From Tricholomella constricta (lineage: Eukaryota > Basidiomycota > Agaricomycetes > Agaricales > Lyophyllaceae), in contig JAACJP010000015.1 of the NCBI GenBank assembly GCA_013368375.1, positions 806,001-870,000 of the forward strand: DNA of 64,000 nt, given 5' to 3'. The translations under genes were made by a program, and so were the position numbers. The notes beneath the pieces were generated by a model. The model did no database searches, was not told the origin of the DNA, and worked only from the letters and a program-made list of their open reading frames with translations. Positions 24,248 through 40,803 of this stretch are shown piece by piece (position 1 is the stretch's first letter; the number at the start of each line of letters is the position of its first letter).

Positions 24248-24941
24248 TTAAGCAAACTTCTGCTGTCTCCCCTGTATAGCTTGGGCCCTGGGGTGGTGGA
24301 TAAGACTGCTTGGCGGCGACCTATGCTTTCCTGTCAGCTCCGACGGTCGGAAGGCGTCGATCGGGGTTACGACGCGTACCTGCATCCGCGATCTCCTGTT
24401 CTGTCCACACAGCCGGCGTCAACGTGAACGAATCCGCAGTACCGAAATTCGAGGTCTCTCTCGCGCGCGGGGTGTAGTCAGCGTAGCTGCTGGGGTCAAT
24501 CCATGTCGGTTCTTGCGTCGTCTGAATTCTGTCGGTGGTCGTGGCTGCTTTGATGGCCGTGCTGGTTTGCGTTGCAACACGGCGATTGATTTCCGAGGGG
24601 ATTCGGATGACGAGGCGTTTGTCCTGCAGGTGGGAGGACAGAGTCATTGCGCTACGTTTGGGGAATCAGAACTGGACGGGACGTACTTCATTCCGACTGT
24701 GCATCTCCGACGATTTCGACACGCGCTTATCGACCTTCCCTGCTTCCTTCTGACGCTTTGAGCCTACCCTCGCGTTGGGCTGTACAAGGCAGAGAGCACG
24801 ATCAAAAAAAGGACGCGACAAGCGCGTCACACTTACCTCTTCCCCTTTCTCTACCACATTTTTGTACTTCCTCTTTTCCTGCGTCTTTGGCATCGAAGCT
24901 GCGGTTGGTGTGGTGGTCGTGGTCGCGTTGGAAGTAGACAT
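24248..24941 (-). CDS. Small spliced gene of unknown function (about 174 aa)
   Basis: Four exons join in phase: 24941-24837, 24779-24687, 24623-24380 and 24330-24248. Introns are 57, 63 and 49 nt, with donors GTAAGT, GTACGT and GTACGC and acceptors TACAG, TGCAG and GACAG. The product begins MSTSNATTTTTPTAASMPKT. It then has a basic stretch (QEKRKYKNVVEKGEE, later GSKRQKEAGKVDKR) and a middle part DKRLVIRIPSEINRRVATQT. The Thr/Ala-rich start followed by Lys/Arg-rich blocks would suit a small nuclear protein, but I recognise no domain. The last exon is the least certain. In-phase introns with good consensus sites are the main reason to believe it. Confidence 0.5.
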
Positions 24942-26287
24942 GGATGGATGTGTTCGGTGCTCGTGTGACGAGTGACAAGAGAAGACGATGCAATTGCGTT
25001 GGGCGTTAGAGCGTGGCGTGCTCGGAGGTCATTTTCGTTTGGCTTCCCGCGCGTTTTCTGCGCCTTTCACTCAGTACCTGCCGCATAAATGGTGTTCGAG
25101 TTCATCAAGGCATTGGAAGGCGCTGATCCATTCAGCTGCAAGGAATGGACGGCTTGAGATCGATCATACACCTTGGGCCTTTGGTGGCGCGAACGTATCA
25201 CTGTCATGACCGTACTCTATCTACTGCTCAGAACTCGAAATCGATGCAAAGGGCGCGACAGGGACTTGCAATGGACACACAGGCACGTCTGGCAACACTG
25301 ACTGCACGTCCAGGCGACGGGTCGTCGCTGGTACTCGTGGGGCGGGGCCGCTGGGTCGTGAGCACGCGTTGTGGGGCGCTTAAAAATAGGTACTGTCTTC
25401 CAGGATTCCAGGTGCGTAGTTTGACCTTGTGAACACGATTCCAGACATTGACAAGTGCTACAAATGAAAGTACAGACCCATGCACATGGCAGGGACACGA
25501 GAGGAGTGGTCTCAGGAAATGTTTGGGCATAGGAAGGTGTGTGGGCATCTGCAATGGCGTAGACGCGCCTCCCACTACGCTCTAACAGAACTTGTAAACG
25601 AAGCAAAAGACGCGATGGGGACGCGTCCTAAGCACACAGGCACGTCTGGGCGACGTTGGGCGCTCAAGGTGAGTTTGACTAACTGCATGTACACGATTGA
25701 AACATTGACACTTAACAGAGTCGAGAAACGAACATCTAAGCGAGACCGAATTGCACGAAGCGTCATACAGCGCACGACGCGGTGGAAACAAGAGTGCGGG
25801 CTGTATCCAAGATCATGCAAAAACACAGGTGGGTATGTGCATATCTTCGGCCGCGTGTACACGTCTCTGCCAACGTTGTCTTTGCCACATACAGAACTGT
25901 AAATGTAGCAACCGGTGGAGATGTGACCCCAAGAGCATTCTCATTCTGCCTCAACGACGCTGTGTACCAGTGCAACATGCTCGATGAGTTCAATTTCGTC
26001 TAGCGGTTAATCTTTCTAACTAGTTTGTGATCTACTTTATCAGTTGAGGTATCGGTGTACCTACAGCGACATGTACACGTTTCTGACGATGCTCTACCCC
26101 ACACACAGATCGTCAATGGAGCACAAGGCGCGAATCTGAGGCGCGGTGGGTGTTCATTCTCCCGTTGGCGATTGTGTACCAATGCGAATCGCTAGGTAAG
26201 TCCAATCTCGTTTGAACATCCATGCAATGGTGTGCAGTAACACTGTAAGTACACAACTCATGTGCCGCGCCACCCCCCCCCCCCCTA
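24942..26287. other. Spacer with degenerate low-copy repeats
   Basis: No gene is supported. Short related words recur, for example ACACAGGCACGTCTGG near 25277 and again near 25634, and ACACGTCTCTGCCAACG near 25859 with a looser match near 26070. This suggests old internal duplications of a few hundred bp. Frames on both strands are short and overlapping. Confidence 0.4.
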
Positions 26288-26662
26288 ATGAACTCTTGTA
26301 CGCGACGATGGGACTACTGTTACTATTGTCTTGGTAGTATTAATGGATGGATTTATGAAGTCGGCATAAGTTGGGATTATTTGAGGCAATCTGGGACTTC
26401 GGGACTTCGGCATGTGACACCCTCACTGAGGGTGCCGCGGTCCCCTCACCTTTTGCATTCTTCAATTCGTTTCAGTTACTTGAGGGTGCCGCGCTTCCCT
26501 CACCTTTATTTATTAGTCCGTGGTACCCACTGCATGGTTGTCTGATTGTTATTTCGCGCGATCTGGGGTTTCGGGACATTGGCTTGACACCGAAGGCCCG
26601 TCTCTGAGGGGGGTGCCGCGCCCCCCCCCCAATGAATCGATTGGTTGTCTCTGGTATCTTCA

Positions 26663-26826
26663 GAAGATCCCGGTACGCGTCAATCCTCGACAAAGGACCT
26701 TGAAGAGCTTATTCAAGACATATCTCGACGTTGTGCACGTCAAACTCGGCGGAATGAGGGCCTTGTCAAAGTTGTGGGGAGAGGGATAAGAGGACGACCC
26801 GGAGGATTGAAGGTTAACGGTTAAGT
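26663..26826 (+). pseudogene. MCM4 mini-fragment (internal exon fused to C-terminal tail)
   Basis: After a CTTCAG acceptor the sequence encodes PVRVNPRQRTLKSLFKTYLDVVHVKLGG, an N-terminal-half MCM segment. It is joined directly to the last codons of MCM4 (EGLVKVVGERDKR..RRIEG and stop) out of phase. The whole MCM ATPase core is missing, so this is a deletion derivative. The same fusion appears in the 179-bp tandem units at 31339-32230. Confidence 0.8.
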
Positions 26827-27262
26827 TTCCCATTGCTCTAGATCGCTTATTCATTGTCTGCTCGTTGTGTATGGTGCTTCATGTATCAGTCTTCCTATTG
26901 TACGCGACGATGGGACTACTGCTACTGGCGTCTTGGTAGTATTAATGGATGGATTTATAAAGTCGGCATAAGTTGGCATTATTTGTCCCCATCTGGGGCT
27001 TCGGGATTTCGGCCTGTGACACCCTCACTGAGGGTGCCGCGGTCCCCTCACCTTTTGCATTCTCCAATTCGTTTGAATTACTTGAGGGTGCCGCGCTTCC
27101 CTCAGCGTTATTTATTAGTCCGTGGTACCCACTGCATGGTTGTCTGATTGTTATTTCGCGCGATCTGGGGTTTCGGGACATTGGCTTGACACCGAGGGCC
27201 CGTCGCTGAGGGGGGTGCCGCGCCCCCCCAATGAATCGATTGGTTGTCTCTGGTATCTTCAG

Positions 27263-29785
<2,523 letters not shown>

Positions 29786-31338
29786 CGGTTGAGGTTCCCA
29801 TTGCTCAGAAGCATCCCGGTACGAAGAGGACGATCCGGAGGATTGAAGGTTAACGGTTGAGTTCCCCATCGCTCTAGATCGCTTATTCATTGTCTGCTCG
29901 TTGTGTATGGTGCTTCATGTATCAGTCTTCCTATTGTACGCAACGATGGGACTACTGCTACTTCTTGGTAGTATTAATAGATGGATTTATGAAGTCGGCA
30001 TAAGTTGGCATTATGTCACCCAATCTGGGGCTTCGGGACATTGGCTTGACTCCGAGGGCCCCTCACTAAGGGGGTTGCCGCGCCCCCACCCCCAATGAAC
30101 CCTTGTACGCGACAATGAGACTACTGCTACTAGCGTCTTGGTAGCATTAATGGATGGATTTATGAAGTCGGCATAAGTTGGCATCATTTCACCCAATCTG
30201 GGGCTTCGGGACTTCGGCCTGTGACACCCTCACTGAGGGTGCCGCGGTCCCCTCACCTTTTGCATTCTCCAATTCGCTTGAGTTACTTGAGGGTGCCGCG
30301 CTTCCCTCACCTTTATTTATTAGTCCGTGGTACCCACTGCATGGTTGTCTGATTGTTATTTCACCCAATTTGGGGCATCGGGACGGTGGCTCATGACTCC
30401 GAGGGCCCCTCACTGAGGGCGCCGTGCTCCCGCGCTCCCCCAATGAACTCTTGTACGCGTCGATGGGACTACTGCTACTAGCGTCTTGGTAATATTAATA
30501 GATGGATTTATGAAGTCGGCATAAGTTGGCATTATGTCACCCAATCTGGGGCATCGGGACATTGGCTTGACTCCGAGGGCCCCTCACTGAGGGCGCCGTG
30601 CTCCCGTGCTCCCCCAGTGAACTCTTGTGCGCTTCGATGGGACTACTGCTACTAGCGGTTTGGTAATATTAATAGATGGATTTATGAAGTCGGCATAAGT
30701 TGGCATTATGTCACCCAATCTGGGGCATCGGGACATTGGCTTGACTCCGAGGGCCCCTCACTGAGGGCGCCGTGCTCCCGTGCTCCCCCAGTGAACTCTT
30801 GTGCGCTTCGATGGGACTACTGCTACTAGCGGTTTGGTAATATTAATAGATGGATTTATGAAGTCGGCATAAGTTGGCATTATGTCACCCAATCTGGGGC
30901 ATCGGGACATTGGCTTGACTCCGAGGGCCCCTCACTAAGGCAGTTGCCGCGCCACCCCCCCCTCCCTAATGAACTCTTGTACGCGACGATGGGACTACTG
31001 TTACTATTGTCTTGGTAGTATTAATGGATGGATTGATGAAGTCGGCATAAGTTGGGATTATTTGAGGCAATCTGGGACTTCGGGATTTCGGCCTGTGACA
31101 CCCTCACTGAGGGTGCCGCGGTCCCCTCACCTTTTGCATTCTTCAATTCGTTTCAGTTACTTGAGGGTGCCGCGCTTCCCTCACCTTTATTTATTAGTCC
31201 GTGGTACCCACTGCATGGTTGTCTGATTGTTATTTCGCGCGATCTGGGGTTTCGGGACATTGGCTTGACACCGAGGGCCCGTCGCTGAGGGGAGTGCCGC
31301 GCCCCCCCAATGAATCGATTGGTTGTCTCTGGTAACTT

Positions 31339-32230
31339 CAGAAGCATCCCGGTACGCGTCAATCCTCGACAAAGGACCTTGAACAGCGCATTCAAGACAT
31401 ATCTCGACATTGTGCACGTCAAACTCGGCGGAAAGAGGGCCTTGTCAAAGTTGTGGGGGAGAGGGATAAGAGGACGATCCGGAGGATTGAAGGTTAACGG
31501 TTGAGGTTCCCATTGCTCAGAAGCATCCCTGTACGCGTCAATCCTCGACAAAGGACCTTGAAAAGCTTATTCAAGACATATCTCGACGTTGTGCACGTCA
31601 AACTCGGCGGAAAGAGGGCCTTGTCAAAGTTGTGGGGGAGAGGGATAAGAGGACGATCCGGAGGATTGAAGGTTAACGGTTGAGGTTCCCATTGCTCAGA
31701 AGCATCCCGGTACGCGTCAATCCTCGACAAAGGACCTTGAAAAGCTTATTCAAGACATATCTCGACGTTGTGCACGTCAAACTCGGCGGAAAGAGGGCCT
31801 TGTCAAAGTTGTGGGGGAGAGGGATAAGAGGACGATCCGGAGGATTGAAGGTTAACGGTTGAGGTTCCCATTGCTCAGAAGCATCCCGGTACGCGTCAAT
31901 CCTCGACAAAGGACCTTGAAAAGCTTATTCAAGACATATCTCGACGTTGTGCACGTCAAACTCGGCGGAAAGAGGGCCTTGTCAAAGTTGTGGGGGAGAG
32001 GGATAAGAGGATGATCCGGTGCTGGATAACGGTTGAGTTTCCCATTGAGGTTCCCATTGCTCAGAAGCATCCCGGTACGCGTCAATCCTCGACAAAGGAC
32101 CTTGAAAAGCTTATTCAAGACATATCTCGACGTTGTGCACGTCAAACTCGGCGGAAAGAGGGCCTTGTCAAAGTTGTGGGGGAGAGGGATAAGAGGATGA
32201 TCCGGTGCTGGTTAACGGTTGAGTTTCCCA
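31339..32230 (+). repeat. Five tandem copies of a 179-bp MCM4 exon-tail fusion
   Basis: Units start at 31339, 31518, 31697, 31876 and 32062 (CAGAAGCATCC), with spacings of 179, 179, 179 and 186 bp. Each joins the SIPVRVNPRQRTLKSLFKTY exon to the MCM4 stop region and ends GGTTAACGGTTGAGGTTCCC. The last two units carry ATGATCCGGTGCTGG in place of ACGATCCGGAGGATTG. This is a local head-to-tail amplification of a deletion product. Confidence 0.9.
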
Positions 32231-33369
32231 TTGCTCTAGATCGCTTATTCATTGTCTGCTCGTTGTGTATGGTGCTTCATGTATCAGTCTTCCTGCTGTA
32301 CGCGACGATGGGACTACTGCTACTGGCGTCTTGGTAATATTAATAGATGGATTTATGAAGTCGGCATAAGTTGGCATTATGTCACCCAATCTGGGGCATC
32401 GGGACATTGGCTTGACTCCGAGGGCCCCTCACTAAGGGAGTTGCCGCGCCCCCACCCCCAATGAACCCTTGTACGCTTCGATGGGACTACTGCTACTAGC
32501 GGTTTGGTAATATTAATAGATGGATTTATGAAGTCGGCATAAGTTGGCATTATGTCACCCAATCTGGGGCTTCGGGACATTGGCTTGACTCCGAGGGCCC
32601 CTCACTAAGGCAGTTGCCGCGCCACCCCCCCCCCCTAATGAACTCTTGTACGCGACGATGGGACTACTGTTACTATTGTCTTGGTAGTATTAATAGACGG
32701 ATTTATGAAGTCGGCATAAGTTGGCATTATTTCACCCAATCTGGGGCTTCGGGATTTCGGCCTGTGACACCCTCACTGAGGGTGCCGCGGTCCCCTCACC
32801 TTTTGCATTCTCCAATTCGCTTGAGTTACTTGAGGGTGCCGCGCTTCCCTCACCTTTATTTATTAGTCCGTGGTACCCACTGCATGGTTGTCTGATTGTT
32901 ATTTCACCCAATTTGGGGCATCGGGACGGTGGCTCATGACTCCGAGGGCCCCTCACTGAGGGCGTTGCCGCGCCCCCACCCCCAATGAACCCTTGTACGC
33001 TTCGATGGGACTACTGCTACTAGCGTCTTGGTAGCATTAATAGATGGATTTATAAAGTCGGCATAAGTTGGGATTATTTGTCCCCATCTGGGGCTTCGGG
33101 ATTTCGGCCTGTGACACCCTCACTGAGGGTGCCGCGGTCCCCTCACCTTTTGCATTCTCCAATTCGTTTGAATTACTTGAGGGTGCCGCGCTTCCCTCAG
33201 CGTTATTTATTAGTCCGTGGTCCCCACTGCATGGTTGTCTGATTGTTATTTCGCCCGATGTGGGGTTTCGGGACATTGGCTTGACACCGAGGGCCCGTCG
33301 CTGAGGGGGGTGCCGCGCCCCCCTCCCCCCCCCCCAATGAATCGATTGGTTGTCTCTGGTATCTTCAGA

Positions 33370-35500
<2,131 letters not shown>

Positions 35501-36770
35501 AGGACGATCCGAGGATGCTGATTAACGGTTGAGTTTCCCATTGCTCTAGATCGCTTATTCATTGTCTGCTCGTTGTGTATGGTGCTTCATGTATCAGTCT
35601 TCCTGCTGTACGCGACAATGAGACTACTGCTACTAGCGTCTTGGTAGCATTAATGGATGGATTTATGAAGTCGGCATAAGTTGGCATTATTTGACCCAAT
35701 CTGGGGCTTCGGGACGTCGGCCTGTGACACCCTCACTGAGGGTGCCGCGGTCCCCTCACCTTTTGCATTCTGCAATTCGTTTGAGTTACTTGAGGGTGCC
35801 GCGCTTCCCTCACCTTTATTTATTAATCCGTGGTACCCACTGCATGGTTGTCTGATTGTTATTTCACCCAATCTGGGGCATCGGGACGGTGGCTCATGAC
35901 TCCGAGGGCCCCTCACTGAGGGTGCCGTGCTCCCGCGCTCCCCCAATGAACTCTTGTACGCGTCGATGGGACTACTGCTACTAGCGTCTTGGTAATATTA
36001 ATAGATGGATTTATGAAGTCGGCATAAGTTGGCATTATGTCACCCATCTGGGGCATCGGGACATTGGCTTGACTCCGAGGGCCCCTCACTAAGGGAGTTG
36101 CCGCGCCCCCACCCTCAATGAACCCTTGTACGCGACGATGGGACTACTGCTACTAGCGTCTTGGTAGTATTAATAGACGGATTTATGAAGTCGGCATAAG
36201 TTGGCATCATTTGTCCCCATCTGGGGCTTCGGGACTTCGGCCTGTGACACCCTCACTGAGGGTGCCGCGGTCCCCTCACCTTTTGCATTCTTCAATTCGT
36301 TTCAGTTACTTGAGGGTGCCGCGCTTCCCATTTTTATTTATTAGTCCGTGGTACCCACTGCATGGTTGTCTGATTGTTATTTCACCCAATCTGGGGCATC
36401 GGGACATTGGCTTCACTCCGAGGGCCCTCACTGAGGGCGTTGCCGCGCCCCCACCCCCAATGAACCCTTGTACGCGACGATGGGACTACTGCTACTGGCG
36501 CCTTGGTAGTATTAATAGATGGATTTATGAACTCGGTATGTCGTCGGCAATATTTCACCCAATCTGGGACTTCGGGACGTCGACATGACACCGAGGGCCC
36601 CTCAGTGAGGGTGCCGCTGTCCCCTCACCTTTTGCATTCTCCAATTCGTTTCAGTTACTTGACGGTGCCGCGCTCCCCTCACCTTTTGCATTCCCTAGTC
36701 CGTGGTACCCACTCCATGGTTGCCTGATTGTTATTTCACCTAACCTGGGGCTTCGGGATTTTGGCCCTTG

Positions 36771-36913
36771 ACATTTGTATACTTGAGTTACTTATGTAAC
36801 GTAGTCAGTTATAATCAATTCCAATTCCAATTTCTGCAGCACTGTATATGCAACTTTGGCAAGATCACTTGATAGACAACAGTGACAATGATAGAGACAT
36901 CTGGCTATGCTAT
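36771..36913. other. Short spacer between array and Zn2Cys6 gene
   Basis: AT-rich sequence marks the end of the spacer array and the 3' side of the minus-strand gene at 36914. Nothing else is seen. Confidence 0.5.
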
Positions 36914-37547
36914 TTACGCGGAACTGGGATGCTTTCCATAGGTAAGTATAGAGAGAATTGTGCGTCCATGCGGGAACAAGATCAGTGGTGCATTGTCTAT
37001 CAAACTAATCATATTTGTCGCCGCGACTACTTCCTGCGACTGCGCATGCCTGCGCGCGGCTTCCAAGCGAGTGAGCTGGTCGGAGTCAGGGTCAGCCGAA
37101 GCACCTTGGGTCCGCAATTGTTCTCGGAGGTTGTATATTTTCGAGTCAATGGTGAGGCGGCGCAATGCAAGTTCGTGGAGGGATTGCGAGACATTTCGGA
37201 TTTCTGGGAGTGCGAAATGAACAAGGTGACATAAGTTTGGTATCTCCGACAGACTCACCTGAGGGGACCAAAGGCAAAGCCTGGATAAAATCCTTGACTT
37301 GCTGCTGTCTTACCAGTTGATATTCACACGAAGTGGTCACCCCAAGGCATTTGACACACGGGTGGCCCCAGGCTAGGAAAACGCATGTGGTGCCGCTGTC
37401 CTGGCATGCGGCGCATGGCCGCGGTTTATTCTACGGGGGCGAAGAAGGTATTAGACATGGTCAAGTCATGAATGTCGAACTACCTACCTCGCCGGCGGAA
37501 CGTTGGGAACGAAGGGAGGGAAATGTCGTACCGGAGAATGATTGCAT
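36914..37547 (-). CDS. Small Zn(II)2Cys6-domain protein (173 aa)
   Basis: Three exons join in phase 0: 37547-37488, 37430-37314 and 37258-36914. The introns are 57 and 55 nt (GTAGGT..CGTAG and GTAAGA..CTCAG). Residues 25-49 hold CAACQDSGTTC followed by CVKCLGVTTSC, giving C-x2-C-x6-C-x8-C-x2-C-x6-C. That is the fungal binuclear zinc cluster consensus, with the first Cys near residue 26. A helical, heptad-like part follows (ALRRLTIDSKIYNLREQL), as in the dimerising coiled coil next to such clusters. It is far shorter than usual Zn2Cys6 transcription factors and has no regulatory domain, so it may act as a small DNA-binding or competitor protein. It lies in the same orientation as the C2H2 gene and the recombinase-helicase gene upstream. 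Confidence 0.7.
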
Positions 37548-38134
37548 GTCAGAAAATATGGGCCTTTTGTGCGCCGAATCAACCCCCTTTTATAATCACT
37601 TCATACACCACGGCCGACCTGTTTTGTGCAAGTGAAGTTGAGCACCATGCGACCTTTGAAGGGTTGCATGCGATGATTTTATGCTTCTATCCATGCTTAC
37701 CGAGGAATTACCACGGGTCAAGTGAAAGAAGGAAGTTGAGATGCCTGTCCGAATAGGCGCATAGGGGCCAGGCAGGAAATGTGGTCAGCGGTTATCGGTA
37801 AGAGAGCGCACGAGTATTGTAGTGTGCAGTAAAAGTACGATATTGATCCAGAGAAGGATGAACAGGGGCTGAAAGAGCTTTGCATGTGCCAGGTTGGGGC
37901 CTGTACTCGTGGGGAAGAACGTGAGCCGCGGGACATGCCCGCTTCAGATCCCCTGAGGATGTTCGCATACGAGTACTTAGAGCATTCACGGAGCTATCAA
38001 GTGGGACCACAATACGGCATTTATTTGGTGGCAAGTAATACAATGAAAGCGATGCGAAACAACGTAAAAAGTGCAGTAGGAAATCGGCGAGCAACAAGAG
38101 CTAGTGTGGTCAGTCCTGATCACTCGACATTCTC

Positions 38135-39605
38135 CTAATCGGGCAGGTCTGGCGGAAAAAAAAAAAGAGGAAAGTGAGTCAAGGATTCTAAGGATGCGGA
38201 GAATTTGTCCAACTCACCATCGAAATCGTGAGGACCCGTGGGAATGGATCCCTCCTTCAACAAGTAGAAGTAGCCAAAGACAATTGCGACATGATTGGCG
38301 ATGCGCATGTCCGTGTTGAAGATGTTGGTGCCAGTTATCCAGCGTGCATAAGTGACGCTGTCGATGGGGTCAGGAGGAAGCCCGAGGAATGGGAAGACCT
38401 TCTCTCTGATAGCTTTACAGCGATTCACGATGTAAACGAGACCTCGCCACCAGTCTAGGTGCTGAGTTTCGTAGCATTTTGTCTTGTAGGGAGACAGGTG
38501 TGCGAAACGCGGAAGGGGGTTGGGACAGAGGCACGACCAGCATCCATCAAACGATAGACACCTGATGTGGTCCCGGAAGTGTATTCTATAGTGGTCCGTC
38601 CTCCAAGACATGCCTGATGTGCACTTGTTGAGGTTGTCATGGGAGCTGGTCATCTGGATACCGAGGACGGAGTGGGTGACGCATGTAGGGAGCATGGGGA
38701 CGAGGCATTCTGCAATGAAATCGAGGATGGCGTCGGGAAATCGGTGTTCGCGAAATACCGAGTGCAAGATGCGGTTGATCAGGACTCCCTTGGAGTTGTG
38801 GAAGAGTATCGGAGATGAAGCGGGCCCGGAAGAAAAGGATGTCGACGACGATGGCGCAGAAGCAGTGTTAGCGTCGCGAGAGCTGCTGGCTCTCTTGGAG
38901 TTGCGGATTAGGATCGGAGATGAAGCGGACCCGGAAGAACGGGATGTCGACGACGATGGCGCAGAAGCAGTGTTAATGTTGCGGGAGTTGCTGAAAAGAG
39001 CGGAGTGGGATTGGGTTGCGAAAGGGGAAGACGAGTGGAGAGGCGGGGAGGAGGAGGAGGGCAGCTCGACAGTTTTCGCCAAGTCCGGCACAGCGGTGTT
39101 GGGAAACTGCAACTCGGCATCGGAGACAACTCCTTTTCTAAGAATGGGGGGATGGCGGAGAGCGGGAGATAACGATCGACTTGCTCTACGTTTCAACGGA
39201 GGCTCTCCGTCGTCGTTCGACGCTGAAAAGAAAGCAGCGATCCACCCCTGAGCGCCTTGTTAGCGTCGTCAAAGAGTGGGGGAAGACGGCGAACCGACTT
39301 GCCATTAAGTGGTACCCGTTCATGTGGGCGACCAACTTTCCAAAGGAATCTTCAAACTCGCAATCAAAGTATGGGCAGTGGAAGTGTCCCGTGTCCGGCT
39401 TTCTACGTAATCGAAAAGGTAATCCTTGGCGTATCCTGTCGTCAGTATAAGCGTTGATAGGCAGAGGGACACACAGACCGAGTACCGAAACACAGAGAAG
39501 AGGCTCAGAGTCGTGGGAAGTGACGTGGGCGGTCATGTCCTCCACTACGAGGAATTGTTGAGCGCAGGCGGGGCACGCCACACTATAATTGAAATCGTTC
39601 GACAT
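38135..39605 (-). CDS. Two-finger C2H2 protein of unknown function
   Basis: The start is ATG at 39605 (MSNDFNYSVACPACAQQF). The first finger is C-x2-C-x12-H-x3-H (CPAC..HVTSH); the second is FHCPYFDCEFEDSFG..H-x4-H, close to C-x4-C-x11-H-x4-H. A Ser-rich linker with two imperfect repeats (NTASAPSSSTS..SG..ASSPIL) follows, then a conserved-looking C-terminal part with CLSFDGCWSCLCPNPLPRF and WWRGLVYIVNRC. The 5' and 3' frames must be joined by an intron near 39320-39240. The 3' frame has no early ATG, and the acceptor CTTTCTTTTCAG is good but the donor is weak. A final intron (GTGAGTTG..TTTTTTCCGCCAG) precedes the stop at 38135. The Cys-rich C-terminal part may be a third zinc site. I know no named family. 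Confidence 0.55.
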
Positions 39606-40803
39606 TGCAAGGTTTTTGAGAAGGAGGAATTTGGAGCAAGGGAGGATGGCGGGAGGAATTTGGAGCAAGGAGGATGGCGCGCCAGCTTTTTAAAAGGCTC
39701 TCGATGAGGCCTGAGGCCTGAGGTTTTGTCATTCATTGCGTCACTCATCGAAATATTTTTTCAAGGAAGTACTGGACCCCGGCTTGAGTCTAGATGCGGG
39801 GACATGCAAGTGACATGAACTTGGCCTTCTTCGAAGCACTTTGCCATCCGGACCGTCCTGTTTGCGGTTCGAATGACGATTGATTGAATGGATGGATGGA
39901 TGGACTGAATACCCGCAGCGGTCCCGAAAAAGAACAAGCGAGGCATGACATTTCATAATGTATGCTTGGTGCCTGTGATTTGGAGCGCGCGCTTTGGAGA
40001 TGGCTTGACTGGGAAGTTGCTTCCACGTCAAAGCTAGACACTATCACCTGTTATGGGGTTGAAAATGGTCGAGAGACTGAGATGGTCGAGAGACTGAACA
40101 AACATATTGACACAGATCCTCAACCTGTCTTCGAGCGGCGCATCACAGCAGGCCCCACCACCGAGTTCGCTCCGGGCAAAGGACTCGCGTGCAATCGCGC
40201 ACAGGGGGCAGCGCGCGACGGAGGCATCCGCGTTAACGACGAGCGATCGGCACAGATCGGCACGAAGATCGACACAAGCGCACACCGTACTTGCGAGATC
40301 GTTCGCGGACAGTTACTTTTCATGTCAATTCTAAAAAAAGGCAACAAGTTTGACAGGTGACAGACAGGCCACAACAAAGGCGGGCGGGACGGGGCGCTTA
40401 CCCATATGTGGGTGTGCTCAGCTCTTCAAGCTTCAAGTCCTGATTGCACTGTGATTAGAGCCCCTAAAAAACGGTGCAGGGTGTGACGGGTCGACCCGCC
40501 GTTTGCGAAGGCGCCTGGCATCCGTTGAGGACACGTATCCAAATACAAGTATCTGCCTGTTCAAGAATTAAGCTTTAAGGTTCTAATAGGCGAAATGTCA
40601 GCGCTTCAGCCCCAAACCAGCCGAGCATCGGGGGAGCCGAGCAGGAGCCGAACAGGCCGCACACGTGCGCTTTTCCGAGACGGAAGTTGGAAAGACGGGC
40701 ATAATGATTAAATCAGGCACTTGTGCCGAGTACCTGCTCATTTAGTTAGTATGACCCGCAAATTGTATCTTAGGATGATTATTTGTAGGCCAACTGGAAT
40801 GTC
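39606..40803. other. Intergenic region
   Basis: No gene is seen. There is a (GGAT)n run near 39889-39904. The motif CCGCCGTTTGCGAAGGCGC (about 40497-40515) recurs with one difference near 52419-52437, on the other side of the following gene block. Confidence 0.5.

Noticed and set aside
38610..39251. Plus-strand 213-codon frame across the C2H2 gene
   Set aside because: It runs opposite the Ser-rich linker and C-terminal part of the minus-strand gene, which has zinc-finger motifs and splice sites.
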